From an uncultured Collinsella sp. (GTDB lineage Bacteria; Actinomycetota; Coriobacteriia; Coriobacteriales; Coriobacteriaceae), in NCBI GenBank assembly GCA_937923795.1, contig CALDWI010000002.1, forward strand, positions 1 to 64,000: 64,000 nt of DNA. Reading direction: 5' to 3'. Every line of letters begins with the position of its first letter. Positions within the stretch are counted from its first letter, which is position 1. A program made the position numbers and the translations under genes. The notes under the pieces were generated by a model, which made no database searches, was not told the DNA's origin, and saw nothing but the letters and a program-made list of their open reading frames with translations. Below are positions 32,276-40,393 of the stretch, piece after piece.

Positions 32276-32341
32276 CCGAAGATGTGCGTATGCCTGGCTT
32301 GCATACCACGGGCCGTATAAAGGCTGCGCACCTCTCTTCGG
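32276..32341 (+). ncRNA. Structured intergenic element before rplN, candidate ribosomal-protein leader
   Basis: The 118-nt gap between rpsQ and rplN folds as a junction. CCGAAGA (32276-32282) pairs with TCTTCGG (32335-32341); GTGCG (32284-32288) pairs with CGCAC (32327-32331); TATGC (32289-32293) pairs with GCATA (32301-32305); and GGCC (32311-32314) pairs with GGCT (32322-32325). rplN follows 25 nt later. TTGTAC (32266-32271) and TATGCC (32289-32294), 17 nt apart, could alternatively be an internal promoter. It may be a binding site for a spc-operon protein. This is inferred from pairing in one sequence. Confidence 0.45.
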
Positions 32342-32366
32342 TTCTTAGTTCGGAGGAACATCTACC

Positions 32367-32735
32367 ATGATTCAGATGCAAACCATGCTGAACGTCGCCG
32401 ACAACTCCGGCGCTCGCAAGATTCGCTGCATCAAGGTGCTTGGCGGTTCCAAGCGTCGTTATGCAGGCATCGGCGATGTGTTCATCGGTGCTGTCCAGGA
32501 GGCTACCCCTGGCGCCAACGTCAAGAAGAAGGACGTTGTCCGTTGCGTCGTCGTTCGCACCGTTAAGGAGATCCGCCGCAAGGATGGCTCCTACATTCGC
32601 TTTGATGAGAACGCCTGCGTTGTCATCAACAACGATGGTTCGCCCGTCGGCACCCGTATCTTCGGGCCTGTCGCTCGCGAGCTTCGTGACAAGAAGTACA
32701 TGAAGATCGTCTCGCTCGCTCCCGAGACCCTGTAG
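32367..32735 (+). CDS. rplN: 50S ribosomal protein L14
   Basis: Inter-subunit bridge protein, 122 aa. [27 protein letters not shown] and the [13 protein letters not shown] end are canonical. It is the first spc-type gene, set apart from rpsQ by a structured 118-nt gap. A CGGAGGA site precedes the ATG. Confidence 0.97.
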   Translation: MIQMQTMLNVADNSGARKIRCIKVLGGSKRRYAGIGDVFIGAVQEATPGANVKKKDVVRCVVVRTVKEIRRKDGSYIRFDENACVVINNDGSPVGTRIFGPVARELRDKKYMKIVSLAPETL

Positions 32736-32748
32736 TTAGGGGAGATAT

Positions 32749-33054
32749 ATGTATATCAAGAAGGGCGATAAGGTCCAGGTTCTCTCTGGTAAGGATCGCG
32801 GCAAGCAGGGCGTTGTCCTGCGTGCTCTCCCCGCCGAGAACAAGGTCGTTGTCGAGGGCGTTTCGGTCGTCAAGAAGGCCGTCAAGCCCAACGCTGCCAA
32901 CCAGCAGGGCGGCATCGTTTCGCAGGAGGCCCCCATCGACGCCTCCAACGTCAATCTCGTTTGCCCCGAGTGCGGTAAGGTTACCCGCGTCGGTCACGAG
33001 AAGGACGGCAAGAACAAGCTGCGCGTCTGCAAGAAGTGCGGCCACAAGTTCTAA
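32749..33054 (+). CDS. rplX: 50S ribosomal protein L24
   Basis: Assembly-initiator protein of the 50S subunit, 101 aa. The KOW motif ([19 protein letters not shown]) is N-terminal. The C-terminus has CPEC...CKKC, a zinc-ribbon form of L24. Normally rplE follows directly. Here a terminator follows and the next ribosomal gene is 29 kb away. Confidence 0.97.
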   Translation: MYIKKGDKVQVLSGKDRGKQGVVLRALPAENKVVVEGVSVVKKAVKPNAANQQGGIVSQEAPIDASNVNLVCPECGKVTRVGHEKDGKNKLRVCKKCGHKF

Positions 33055-33080
33055 GCTGCCCGCAACATCAAGTTGCTAGT

Positions 33081-33115
33081 AAAGGCCCGGATGCCAAGGC
33101 ACCCGGGCCTTTTTC
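33081..33115 (+). terminator. Terminator after rplX
   Basis: A 10-bp stem (33081-33090 with 33103-33112) lies on a 12-nt loop with a T tract. It ends the rplC-rplX transcript inside what is usually a continuous S10-spc operon. Confidence 0.92.
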
Positions 33116-33122
33116 TATCCCT

Positions 33123-33310
33123 ACTCATTGGGGACAGACTTAAATGAGTAGTCGTTGGGGACGTTCTTAAACGGCTAGTTGATGGGGACAGTCTTTAGAT
33201 TTGTTTATCTGGTCATCTGGGATAGGCTTCAACGAAAGCGGCACATAGGGACTGTCTCTAGGTGCCGGCACATAGGGACGTTCCCTTTTTGCCGGCAGTT
33301 TGGGACGGTC
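33123..33310. repeat. Cluster of about six GGGGAC-loop hairpin repeats
   Basis: Successive short hairpins share a loop of GGGGAC or GGGAC followed by AGACTT, GTTCTT, AGTCTT or similar. The first is CTACTCATT with AATGAGTAG (33121-33151); next CGTT/AACG; then a weak third; then GGCAC/GTGCC and GCCGGC/GCCGGC. The stems differ but the loops agree, as in REP-type elements mobilised by RAYT transposases. No RAYT gene is in the window. No gene is supported in 33055-33591. Confidence 0.6.
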
Positions 33311-33412
33311 CTTTGATGTCTGATGCCCTCAGAGGGGTGGAGTATCACGGCCTACTCTGTTCTTTAGGGCTTTGGTGTTCCGCCTCTTTATGCTTCACAA
33401 GGATCGTCGCAT

Positions 33413-33460
33413 GCGCATTTATGCGCATAGTTTTGCCCGACAATGCGCATAACTGCGCAA
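33413..33460. promoter_or_regulatory. Four phased TGCGCA half-sites upstream of the oxidoreductase-DeoR pair
   Basis: TGCGCA occurs at 33413-33418, 33423-33428, 33445-33450 and 33455-33460. The steps are 10, 22 and 10 nt, so all lie on one helical face. A further TACGCGCGCAATTGTGCG follows at about 33524-33541. The stretch is AT-rich compared with its surroundings. The DeoR-type regulator two genes on is the natural candidate to bind it. Confidence 0.5.
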
Positions 33461-33591
33461 ACATCTGCCAACTATGGCTAAATAATGACCGACAAGCAAA
33501 TAAATACGCAAACACGAGCAGATACGCGCGCAATTGTGCGAATATAGGGTTGTTAGAAATGAAGGACTTCCGATGACTTAGGAGGCACATC

Positions 33592-34671
33592 ATGGCAGAT
33601 TCCAAACAGGCTCCGCTCGACGCCGAAGCAGCCGCTAAGGCGGCATTCGCCTCGGTCCAGGATCAGCCGTTCCCCGACGATATTTTTACGGCTCCCGAGC
33701 TTCGTTGGACTGTGATCGGGTGCGGCGTTATCGCCAACCAGATGGCCCAGTCTCTCGCTCTTGCCGGCCGCAAGCTTGCGGGCGTTGCCAACCGCACTCT
33801 GTCCAAGGCTCAAGCTTTTGCAGAGCAGTATGGCGTTGAGAAGGTCTATGAAACGGTCGAGGACCTCTACGCCGATCCGAACATTGACGCGGTCTATATC
33901 ACCACGCCGCACAACACGCATATCACCTACCTGCGCGCCGCTCTGTCAGCTGGCAAGCACGTGCTTTGCGAGAAGGCCATTACCCTCAACTCCGCCGAGC
34001 TCGACGAGGCGCGAGCCATTGCCGACGAGCACAACGTGGTCCTCATGGACGCCACTACGGTGCTCCACATGCCCTTGTATCAGGAGCTGCACCGCCGCAT
34101 GGATGCCGGCGAGTTTGGCCACATGAACCTTGCTCAGCTCAACTTTGGTAGCTATAAGGAGTACGGCGATCTGACCAATCGCTTCTACAACCGTAGTCTC
34201 GCCGGCGGCGCCATGCTCGACATTGGCGTGTATGCCCTGTCTGTCATGCGCCTGTTTATGGCCAGCCAACCCGCTGAGGTTGTCTCGCTGGGCAACACCT
34301 GTGAGACCGGCGTTGACGTCGCGAGTGGCATTGTCTGCCGTAACGCCGAGCAGCAGCTGGGCGTGGTGAGTCTTACGCTCCACTCCAAGCAGCCCAAGCG
34401 TTCGGTTATCAGCTTCGACAAGTGCTATATCGAGGTCAACGAGTATCCGCGCGCCGACCATGCGACCATCGTGTGGACTGCGGACGGTCGCCGTGAGGAG
34501 GTCCACGCTGGCACCGAGGCATACGCTCTGTGCTACGAGATGGCCGACCTGGAGAAGGCCGTTGCCGGCGATGATTTGAAGTGCGAGCTTCTGGGCTATG
34601 CTTCTGATGTTATGGAGCTGATGACCAAGCTTCGCGCCGACTGGGGAGTTGTGTACCCCGAGGAGGAGTAA
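33592..34671 (+). CDS. Gfo/Idh/MocA family oxidoreductase
   Basis: NAD(P)-dependent sugar or polyol dehydrogenase-like enzyme, 359 aa, cytoplasmic. After a 35-residue N-terminal lead comes a Rossmann motif (VIGCGVIA), then TTPHNTHI and CEKAITLN in place of the common EKP. The C-terminal substrate domain contains GGAMLDIGVYAL. An AGGAGG site precedes the ATG. It is followed 3 nt later by a DeoR-family regulator, suggesting a carbohydrate-responsive two-gene operon. The substrate is unknown. Confidence 0.85.
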   Translation: MADSKQAPLDAEAAAKAAFASVQDQPFPDDIFTAPELRWTVIGCGVIANQMAQSLALAGRKLAGVANRTLSKAQAFAEQYGVEKVYETVEDLYADPNIDAVYITTPHNTHITYLRAALSAGKHVLCEKAITLNSAELDEARAIADEHNVVLMDATTVLHMPLYQELHRRMDAGEFGHMNLAQLNFGSYKEYGDLTNRFYNRSLAGGAMLDIGVYALSVMRLFMASQPAEVVSLGNTCETGVDVASGIVCRNAEQQLGVVSLTLHSKQPKRSVISFDKCYIEVNEYPRADHATIVWTADGRREEVHAGTEAYALCYEMADLEKAVAGDDLKCELLGYASDVMELMTKLRADWGVVYPEEE

Positions 34672-34674
34672 GCG

Positions 34675-35421
34675 ATGCTTGCGGAAGATAGGCTCAACGC
34701 GATCGTGTCGATGGTGCAGCGAGCCGGCTCGGTTACCGTGCCGGAACTTGCTGAGGCCCTGGGCGTGACGGCGTCTACCATTCGGCGCGACCTGCAGACG
34801 CTCGACCGAGCGCACCGCATCGCCAAGGTCCACGGTGGGGCGACGAGTCTTGAGCGCGCGCACGTGACGCGCGACCTAACGCTTAATGAGCGCAGCGACC
34901 TCCATAACGATGACAAGGAGCGTATCTGCGCCCGTGCGGCGGCGCTTGTGGAGCCTGAGAGCTTTGTATACATCGACTCGGGCTCGACGACGCTCAGGCT
35001 CATCGAGCATCTTCCGCACCTTGAAGATGTCACCTATGTGACCGATTCCGTGCTCCATGCTCAGCGCCTTGCTTTGCGCGGCATGCGTACCGTGGTGCTG
35101 GGCGGCGAGCTCAAACCCGAGACCGAGGCGCTCGTTGGCCCCGATGCCTTGGCAACCTTAGACCGCTACAACTTCAACTGTGGCTTTTGGGGCTCTAACG
35201 GCATTGCCGCCGAGCAGGGCTTCACGGCGCCCGATATCGAGGAAGCACAGGTCAAGCGTATCTCGATGCGCCATACCGCCAAACGCTTTGTAATCTCGGA
35301 CGCCAGTAAATTTGGCATGGTGGCGCCCGTCAAGTTCGCGGACTTCCGCGACGCAACGATTATCACTGCGGGCGAGGTCCCCGCCAAGTACCGGGCAATG
35401 GACAACGTCATCACTGTCTAA
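34675..35421 (+). CDS. DeoR/GlpR family transcriptional regulator
   Basis: A sugar-phosphate-responsive repressor type, 248 aa. An N-terminal winged helix (VTVPELAEALGVTASTIRRDLQTLDRA, with the DeoR helix RRDL) precedes a DeoRC effector domain with DSGSTT and GGELKPETEALVGPDA. It lies 3 nt after the oxidoreductase. The phased TGCGCA sites upstream of that gene are a plausible target for autoregulation. Confidence 0.92.
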   Translation: MLAEDRLNAIVSMVQRAGSVTVPELAEALGVTASTIRRDLQTLDRAHRIAKVHGGATSLERAHVTRDLTLNERSDLHNDDKERICARAAALVEPESFVYIDSGSTTLRLIEHLPHLEDVTYVTDSVLHAQRLALRGMRTVVLGGELKPETEALVGPDALATLDRYNFNCGFWGSNGIAAEQGFTAPDIEEAQVKRISMRHTAKRFVISDASKFGMVAPVKFADFRDATIITAGEVPAKYRAMDNVITV

Positions 35422-35436
35422 CAGCGAGACAAGGCC

Positions 35437-35475
35437 AAAACCACCACGAAGGTGCCTGTCCCCATTGTGGTGGTT
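35437..35475. repeat. Short palindromic repeat, copy 1
   Basis: AACCACCAC pairs with GTGGTGGTT across a loop containing GGTGCCTGTCCCC. An almost identical copy lies at 35726-35765 in the same orientation. The loop shares the GTCCCC block with the hairpins at 33123-33310 read on the other strand, so they may belong to one REP superfamily. Confidence 0.65.
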
Positions 35476-35506
35476 AGTAACGAAAACCGAGTAGTTTTCT
35501 CAATAG

Positions 35507-35543
35507 AAAAGCGGCAACGTCCATCACGGGCGTTGCCGCTTTC
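35507..35543 (+). terminator. Terminator of the oxidoreductase-deoR operon
   Basis: GCGGCAACG (35511-35519) pairs with CGTTGCCGC (35531-35539). AAAA stands before it and TTTCGTT after it. Confidence 0.75.
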
Positions 35544-35565
35544 GTTGTCTGCCGGTTTGTCTAAG

Positions 35566-35695
35566 TCTGTAACAACTGGACCGTTAAAAGTGGGCTAGGT
35601 GTTACAGATTGAGATTTTCCCTTAAGGGGGATTTGAATGTCTCGATCTGTAACAGATAGACCGGAAAATGGGTTCTAACTGTTACAGATCGAGAC
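35566..35695. repeat. Tandem pair of TCTGTAACA hairpin repeats
   Basis: Unit 1 (35566-35608) has TCTGTAACA paired with TGTTACAGA. Unit 2 has the same stem extended to a perfect 16-bp inverted repeat: GTCTCGATCTGTAACA (35639-35654) and its complement (35680-35695). Interiors of 25-26 nt share GACCG, AAA and GGG blocks. The two units lie between the two AACCACCAC repeats. No gene is seen in 35422-35763. Confidence 0.65.
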
Positions 35696-35725
35696 ATTTT
35701 GGGACCGCGGTTGAACCATTGCGGC

Positions 35726-35765
35726 AAAACCACCACAAAGGTGCCTGTCCCCATTGTGGTGGTTT
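35726..35765. repeat. Short palindromic repeat, copy 2
   Basis: Matches the element at 35437-35475 with one substitution (CACGAAGG to CACAAAGG) and starts 289 nt from it. Its right arm runs into the stop codon of the pseudouridine synthase gene on the minus strand. Confidence 0.65.
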
Positions 35766-36423
35766 AGGGCTCCCAGGGGCAGGGGGCTTCGATGTGGATG
35801 TGCTCGCCGGTTACGGGATGCGTGAAGGACACGCTGTGGGCATGGAGCATCAGGCCGCAGGGACGCGGCGTGCCGTAGAGCTCGTCGCCTACCAGGGGAT
35901 GACGCTCGCTCGCCAGATGTACACGGATTTGGTGCTTGCGGCCGGTGAGCAGCTCGACATCGATATACGAACGCGTGGGCAGGCCACGACGGCTCTTAAG
36001 ACGCTTGAGCACCTTCACGCGCGTTTGAGACGGCTTGCCGCTGGCGCCGACGCGCATCTTGCGGCTGTCGTGACGGTCGCGGGCGATGGGCTTGTCGATG
36101 AGCTTTTCGTTCCAGTCGATCTTGCCCTCGGCGAGCGCCAGGTAGTGCTTTTCGAAAGCGTGGTCGATGACCATCTGGTCAAAGGCGGGCTGCGTCTGCT
36201 TGTCGAGCGAAAACAACACCACGCCGGTGGTGTCACGGTCCAGGCGGTTGAGCGGCTGCATGTCGGTCGCGGCAAAGCCGTCGCCCATGGCCAGCAACAG
36301 GTCGCTAGCGTAGTCGGTAAGTGTGCGCTCGCCGGTGCCGTCGCCGTGGACGATCATGCCGGCGGGCTTGTCGATGGCCATGAGCCAAGCGTCGCAGTAG
36401 AGGACTTGAGGTTCTTCGTTCAC
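35764..36423 (-). CDS. RluA family pseudouridine synthase
   Basis: Isomerises uridine to pseudouridine in rRNA or tRNA, 219 aa, without an S4 domain. It uses a GTG start 7 nt after GAAAGG. The catalytic motif reads NRLDRDTTG: the catalytic Asp is kept, but the usual leading His is Asn. The RKHQIRVHLA segment is canonical. The exact RNA target cannot be assigned. It lies 15 nt downstream of the U32 gene on the same strand and is probably co-transcribed with it. Confidence 0.88.
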   Translation of the reverse strand: MNEEPQVLYCDAWLMAIDKPAGMIVHGDGTGERTLTDYASDLLLAMGDGFAATDMQPLNRLDRDTTGVVLFSLDKQTQPAFDQMVIDHAFEKHYLALAEGKIDWNEKLIDKPIARDRHDSRKMRVGASGKPSQTRVKVLKRLKSRRGLPTRSYIDVELLTGRKHQIRVHLASERHPLVGDELYGTPRPCGLMLHAHSVSFTHPVTGEHIHIEAPCPWEP

Positions 36424-36438
36424 GTGTAAGCCTTTCGG

Positions 36439-38934
36439 TTAGCTGATTCCCACAAACATGCAGCCCGAGGTCGCCCCGCGTAGGCGGGCGGCGGGCTTGC
36501 GGCCGGCTTGAGCCGCCTCGACGGCGCGACGGACGCGAGCGACAGCACGGCCAATCTCATCGGCCTCGAGCAGGGTTCCGTCGACCATAAGACGACGGAC
36601 GCCGGCGTCGAGCAACTGCGGTACCTGCGGCGTAAGGTCGATGGGGTAGGCGTCGTACAAGCGAGAGCGGCCATGGATGTCGGTGCGCACGGGCATGACC
36701 TTGCCGTCGATATTCTTGAGCGACAGCTTGCGGGCGCGCAGGCGGCAGTTGGCGCAATCGTGGATGCAGCCATTGGCAACCTGCAGGATGCAGTGCTCGC
36801 TCGTCATGACGCGCGGGCGGCCAAAGACGGTGATGCCCAGAGCCGCGGGCGCGGCGGCGCCGAGCGAGACAATCTCGTCGAGCGTGATCTCGGGCGAGAG
36901 CCAAAACGCACCGGCTCCGCGCTCGGCAAGCGCCTCCATGCAGGGCGTGTTGTGCACCGGCAGGCAAGAGCGAATCTCGGCCGTGGCGCCGGCATGCGCG
37001 GCTACGGCGAGCTCGGAGATATTGCCGACGGCGACGGTGGCTCCGGCATTGATCCAGGGATCGACGCGTACGTGGTCAACGGCGCGGCAGACCTCGTCGA
37101 GCACGGGTACGATGCCCTGCTCAAATGTATCGGCGGGGGAGAGCTCGGCCGCATCGAGCGCGTCGGTGGTCATGTAGATGCGCGTTACACCCTCGGCGCG
37201 AGCGGCCTCGGCGGCCTCGAGCGAGGTGACGGTGGCGCAGATCTGCGGCTCATCGCGGTAGTGCTCGGGCGCGGGGCGGGAATCACTGGTTACAATCGCC
37301 GGCAGCTCGAGCGTTTTCGCGCGCTCCTCGTACGGTGCCAGAATGGCCTCTTCCAGCGCCTTACAAGCGGCGGCGCGCACCTTGTGCACGGCGGAAAAGC
37401 CCATACCGCAGCCGGCGTCGAGCGAAACGTCAAAGCTTGCGGCCTCAAAGGGAGAGGAGCCCATGCGCCCGACGTGCTCAACCAGATCGGATGCCTCGAC
37501 GGCGCGGGTCTTGGCAGCCTCGACGGTAAAGCCCGTGGCCGTGGCCGTAAGCGAAGGATCGTCGCAACAGGTGAGCGCAACGGCAAACGGCTCGCCCAGA
37601 CGCGCCACAACGGACACGTCTACGGCGCGGCGGCGCAGCACATCGCGCTTGAGCGCGGCGCCGGCGGCGTCGATGGCACGCTGACTGCGAATCACGCGGA
37701 CGCGGCAACCCTCGGGCATGCTGCGGGGCACGCGGCATTCGATGATGTCGCCCGCGGCGGCATCATCGGCGGCAATGGTGGTCAGGAACTGGTCAAATTC
37801 GTTATCGTGGCGAAGCTCCAGCAGGTCGCCCTTGCCCACGGGCTCAAACAACTCAATGCGGGCGATGGCGGCGCGCCGACGGCGGTCGTCGGGCTTGAGG
37901 CCGCGCACATCGCGGTTGGCCGGGCGGCTGCCCAGCACCGTGCCCACGATCTGGCCGCGGTTGTTGGAGCGCTCGTAGCTCATCATCTCGTCACCCGAGG
38001 TACCGTCTTGGTAGGCGTGCGTAAAGTCGCGGTTAAAGCAGCGCTTGAGCTGGCGTTGGCGGGCGGCTTCTTCATCCTTAGAGGTCGAAACATCGGCCAG
38101 CATATCGTCAATCTGGTGACGGTACACATCGACGATGGAGTACACGTAATCGGGAGCCTTCATGCGACCCTCGAGCTTGAGCGATGCGGCGCCGGCGTCA
38201 TACAGATGGCGAACAAGCTGCGACGTGTTGGTGTCGCGCGGGCACAGCGCGCGCTCGCGACCGGCAGGGGAGAGCGAGCGGCCGCTCTCGTCGATCAGCT
38301 CGTAAGGCAGGCGACAGGGCTGAGCGCACATGCCGCGGTTGGCCGAGCGGCCCGCCATGGCAAAGCTCGAAAGCAGGCACAGGCCCGAGTAGCAAAAGCA
38401 GATGGCGCCGTGGCTAAAGACCTCGAGGTCGACATCGGGCGCGGCGTCGTGGATGGCGGCGATCTCGTCGATGGAGAGCTCGCGCGAGAGAGTCACGCGG
38501 TCGGCGCCCTGTTCGCGGCACCAAAGGGTTCCACGGTCATCATGGATGTTCGCCTGGGTCGAGATATGCGTCTCGATGCCGGGCATAGTGCGCTTGACCT
38601 CAAAGAACAGGCCCCAGTCCTGGATAATGAAGGCGTCGGCGCCCAGCGTGGAGCAGCGATGGATGAGTTGCAGCGCATCGCTCATCTCGGATTCCTTGAT
38701 GACGATGTTGACAGTGACGTAGACGCGCGAGCCGGCCAGGTGCGCGGCGCGGCAGGCCTGCTCAAAGGCCTCGTCGGTAAAGTTGGTTGCCTTGCGGCGG
38801 GCGTTGAAGCTGCCCATGCCGCAGTAGATGGCGTCTGCCCCGGCAGCGAGCGCGGCGGCAAAGGGCTCCGGGCCTCCGGCGGGGGCCAAGAGCTCGGGTC
38901 TGCGGTTGGTGGTTCGACTGGCGGTTGCGGTCAT
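36439..38934 (-). CDS. U32 family peptidase/rRNA hydroxylation-type protein
   Basis: An 831-aa protein with an N-terminal U32 domain (ELLAPAGGPEPFAAALAAG) and cysteines in CYSGLCLLSS and GMCAQPCR, which in related U32 proteins bind iron-sulphur. A DUF3656-like middle and a second U32-like barrel end in CANCRLRAR. E. coli RlhA of this family is needed for hydroxylation of 23S rRNA C2501, so an rRNA-modification role is likely, matching the RluA-type neighbour. True peptidase activity is doubtful. Confidence 0.82.
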   Translation of the reverse strand: MTATASRTTNRRPELLAPAGGPEPFAAALAAGADAIYCGMGSFNARRKATNFTDEAFEQACRAAHLAGSRVYVTVNIVIKESEMSDALQLIHRCSTLGADAFIIQDWGLFFEVKRTMPGIETHISTQANIHDDRGTLWCREQGADRVTLSRELSIDEIAAIHDAAPDVDLEVFSHGAICFCYSGLCLLSSFAMAGRSANRGMCAQPCRLPYELIDESGRSLSPAGRERALCPRDTNTSQLVRHLYDAGAASLKLEGRMKAPDYVYSIVDVYRHQIDDMLADVSTSKDEEAARQRQLKRCFNRDFTHAYQDGTSGDEMMSYERSNNRGQIVGTVLGSRPANRDVRGLKPDDRRRRAAIARIELFEPVGKGDLLELRHDNEFDQFLTTIAADDAAAGDIIECRVPRSMPEGCRVRVIRSQRAIDAAGAALKRDVLRRRAVDVSVVARLGEPFAVALTCCDDPSLTATATGFTVEAAKTRAVEASDLVEHVGRMGSSPFEAASFDVSLDAGCGMGFSAVHKVRAAACKALEEAILAPYEERAKTLELPAIVTSDSRPAPEHYRDEPQICATVTSLEAAEAARAEGVTRIYMTTDALDAAELSPADTFEQGIVPVLDEVCRAVDHVRVDPWINAGATVAVGNISELAVAAHAGATAEIRSCLPVHNTPCMEALAERGAGAFWLSPEITLDEIVSLGAAAPAALGITVFGRPRVMTSEHCILQVANGCIHDCANCRLRARKLSLKNIDGKVMPVRTDIHGRSRLYDAYPIDLTPQVPQLLDAGVRRLMVDGTLLEADEIGRAVARVRRAVEAAQAGRKPAARLRGATSGCMFVGIS

Positions 38935-39234
38935 ATCCTGCCTTTCAAAATGCTCAGATAATCAAAAGTATAGTGGCGCCGTTGCGGCAGGCGATGCCCG
39001 TGCTCCAAGCGGGATAAAGTCTTCAGCAGCTTGGACTGGCTGCTCCACATGAGAACCGTTCAGCGGTTCGGGGAGACCGTTGGGCGATAAAATATTCTCG
39101 CAAGCTGATAATATTCTTGCATCAAACAGAAACCTTGAGTACCATCCCAATCAAGCGCGGTGTTCAGACCGAACTGTGCCTCCCGGTGTGAACGCCGCGC
39201 TCACGCTTTCTCAACTGATCGTAAGGAGATAAAC
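38935..39234 (+). promoter_or_regulatory. ridA upstream region with a shared 18-mer and AATATTCT direct repeats
   Basis: No gene is seen in this 300-nt gap between divergent genes. ACCGTTGGGCGATAAAAT (39076-39093) matches 120-137 exactly. Two direct repeats, AATATTCTCGCA (39091-39102) and AATATTCTTGCA (39110-39121), start 19 nt apart. No convincing -35/-10 pair was found. Confidence 0.4.
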
Positions 39235-39612
39235 ATGAGCAAGACCGTCGTGTCTTCCGATAACGCACCCGCAGCCATCGGCCCGTATTCCCCTGGTATC
39301 CAGACCGGCAACATGGTGTTCCTGTCCGGCCAGCTGGGCATCGACCCTGCAACCGGCAAGATGCCCGAGGGCGTCGAGGCCCAGGCCAAGCAGTCCCTCG
39401 CCAACGTCGAGGCCCTGCTGACCGCTGCCGGCGCCACCTTTGCCGATGTCGTCAAGACCACGGTCTACCTGGCCGACATTGCCGACTTCGCTGCCGTGAA
39501 CGAGATCTACGCCTCCAAGTTCGAGGCTCCGTTCCCCGCGCGCAGCGCTTTCCAGGTTGCCGCCCTTCCGGCTGGCGGTCTGGTTGAGATCGAGGTCGTC
39601 GCCGCTCTCTAA
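39235..39612 (+). CDS. ridA: RidA family enamine/imine deaminase
   Basis: Hydrolyses reactive enamines such as 2-aminoacrylate to ketoacid and ammonia. ATG 39235, 6 nt after AAGGAG, gives 125 aa with AIGPYSPGIQTGNMVFLSGQLGI and a C-terminal ARSAFQVAALPAGGLVEIEVVA that keeps the catalytic Arg. YgeX in the same island produces 2-aminoacrylate, so RidA probably protects against its own pathway's intermediate. It is followed by a bidirectional terminator. Confidence 0.93.
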   Translation: MSKTVVSSDNAPAAIGPYSPGIQTGNMVFLSGQLGIDPATGKMPEGVEAQAKQSLANVEALLTAAGATFADVVKTTVYLADIADFAAVNEIYASKFEAPFPARSAFQVAALPAGGLVEIEVVAAL

Positions 39613-39642
39613 GGCGTTGGCAACAACTAAACATGACATGCA

Positions 39643-39684
39643 AAAAGACCCTGCAGCGCGTGTGAGCTGCAGGGTCTTTTGTCA
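39643..39684. terminator. Bidirectional terminator between ridA and the regulator
   Basis: A perfect 15-bp stem (39643-39657 with 39666-39680) has A-rich and T-rich flanks, so it can end transcription from both convergent genes. Confidence 0.9.
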
Positions 39685-39736
39685 AGCGATGCGACAAAAA
39701 TGATCCGCTTTCCTCCGTCCCCAAGGGATCGGTGGG

Positions 39737-40393
39737 TTAGCCCTCCTTGCGAACTTTTTGCAGGTAGCGGTAGACGCTGGGCTCCGAGATGCCCAACGCG
39801 GTGGCGGCGCAGGCCACGGCGCCCTTGAGCATGAACACCCCGTTACCGTTGAGGTGGCGAATGACGTCCACGCGGTCGCTCTGACCAAGCGACGCTACAT
39901 CCAGCCCGCGCGCGCTCAGCAGCTCGGCAATACTGCGGTCGATGAGCTCCTGTGTGGACTCCGAAAGGCTTTCGACCTCGATAGGGGCGGGCTCCGTGCG
40001 CGTCGGCGCCGCGTCGAAGCACGCCATGAGCTGCTGCGCCATGGCGTTGATGGAGCGCACGGTCGAGAGGTCGGTGTTGACGCAGAGCATACCGACGATC
40101 TCGTCATTCTCGCGGATAAAGTACGTCGCGGACTCCAGCGTCTTGCCGCCGGCACCGCGCCCCTCGTAGCCCGTAATAAACGGCAGGTCGCGATACTTGG
40201 GATCGTGCATGATCTTGAGTGCCAGATCGGTGGCGGGACCGCCGACCTTGCGGCCGCTCACGATGCCGTTGCGAATATCGACGATGGCGTGGTCGGGATC
40301 CGAGAAATCGTGCAGCACGATTTCGCTGTTTTTGCCGAGTATCTGCTCCAGAAAATCGACCATCGGCAAAAAGCGACGTACGGTCTCGTTCAC
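39737..40393 (-). CDS. YheO-like PAS/HTH transcriptional regulator (first copy)
   Basis: A 218-aa regulator. The GTG start at 40393 lies 6 nt after AAAGGAG; the open frame upstream lacks homology. The N-terminal YheO-like PAS domain has EIVLHDFSDPDHAIVDIRNG and SGRKVGGPATDL. A C-terminal helix-turn-helix (AATALGISEPSVYRYLQKVRKE) binds DNA. It is divergent from the purine permease and paralogous to the regulator at 51809-52462. It probably senses a purine-derived ligand and controls the island. Confidence 0.85.
   Translation of the reverse strand: MNETVRRFLPMVDFLEQILGKNSEIVLHDFSDPDHAIVDIRNGIVSGRKVGGPATDLALKIMHDPKYRDLPFITGYEGRGAGGKTLESATYFIRENDEIVGMLCVNTDLSTVRSINAMAQQLMACFDAAPTRTEPAPIEVESLSESTQELIDRSIAELLSARGLDVASLGQSDRVDVIRHLNGNGVFMLKGAVACAATALGISEPSVYRYLQKVRKEG

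Noticed and set aside
33262..33576. Small plus-strand open frame in the repeat/operator region
   Set aside because: It overlaps hairpin repeats and the TGCGCA sites, has no ribosome site and no recognisable protein features.
33123..35765. Repeats considered as a CRISPR array
   Set aside because: Units are hairpins with varied stems and irregular spacing, without constant repeats and spacers, and no cas genes are present.
36508..38961. Long open frame on the plus strand opposite the U32 gene
   Set aside because: The minus-strand U32 protein has clear domains and a ribosome site; the plus frame has none.
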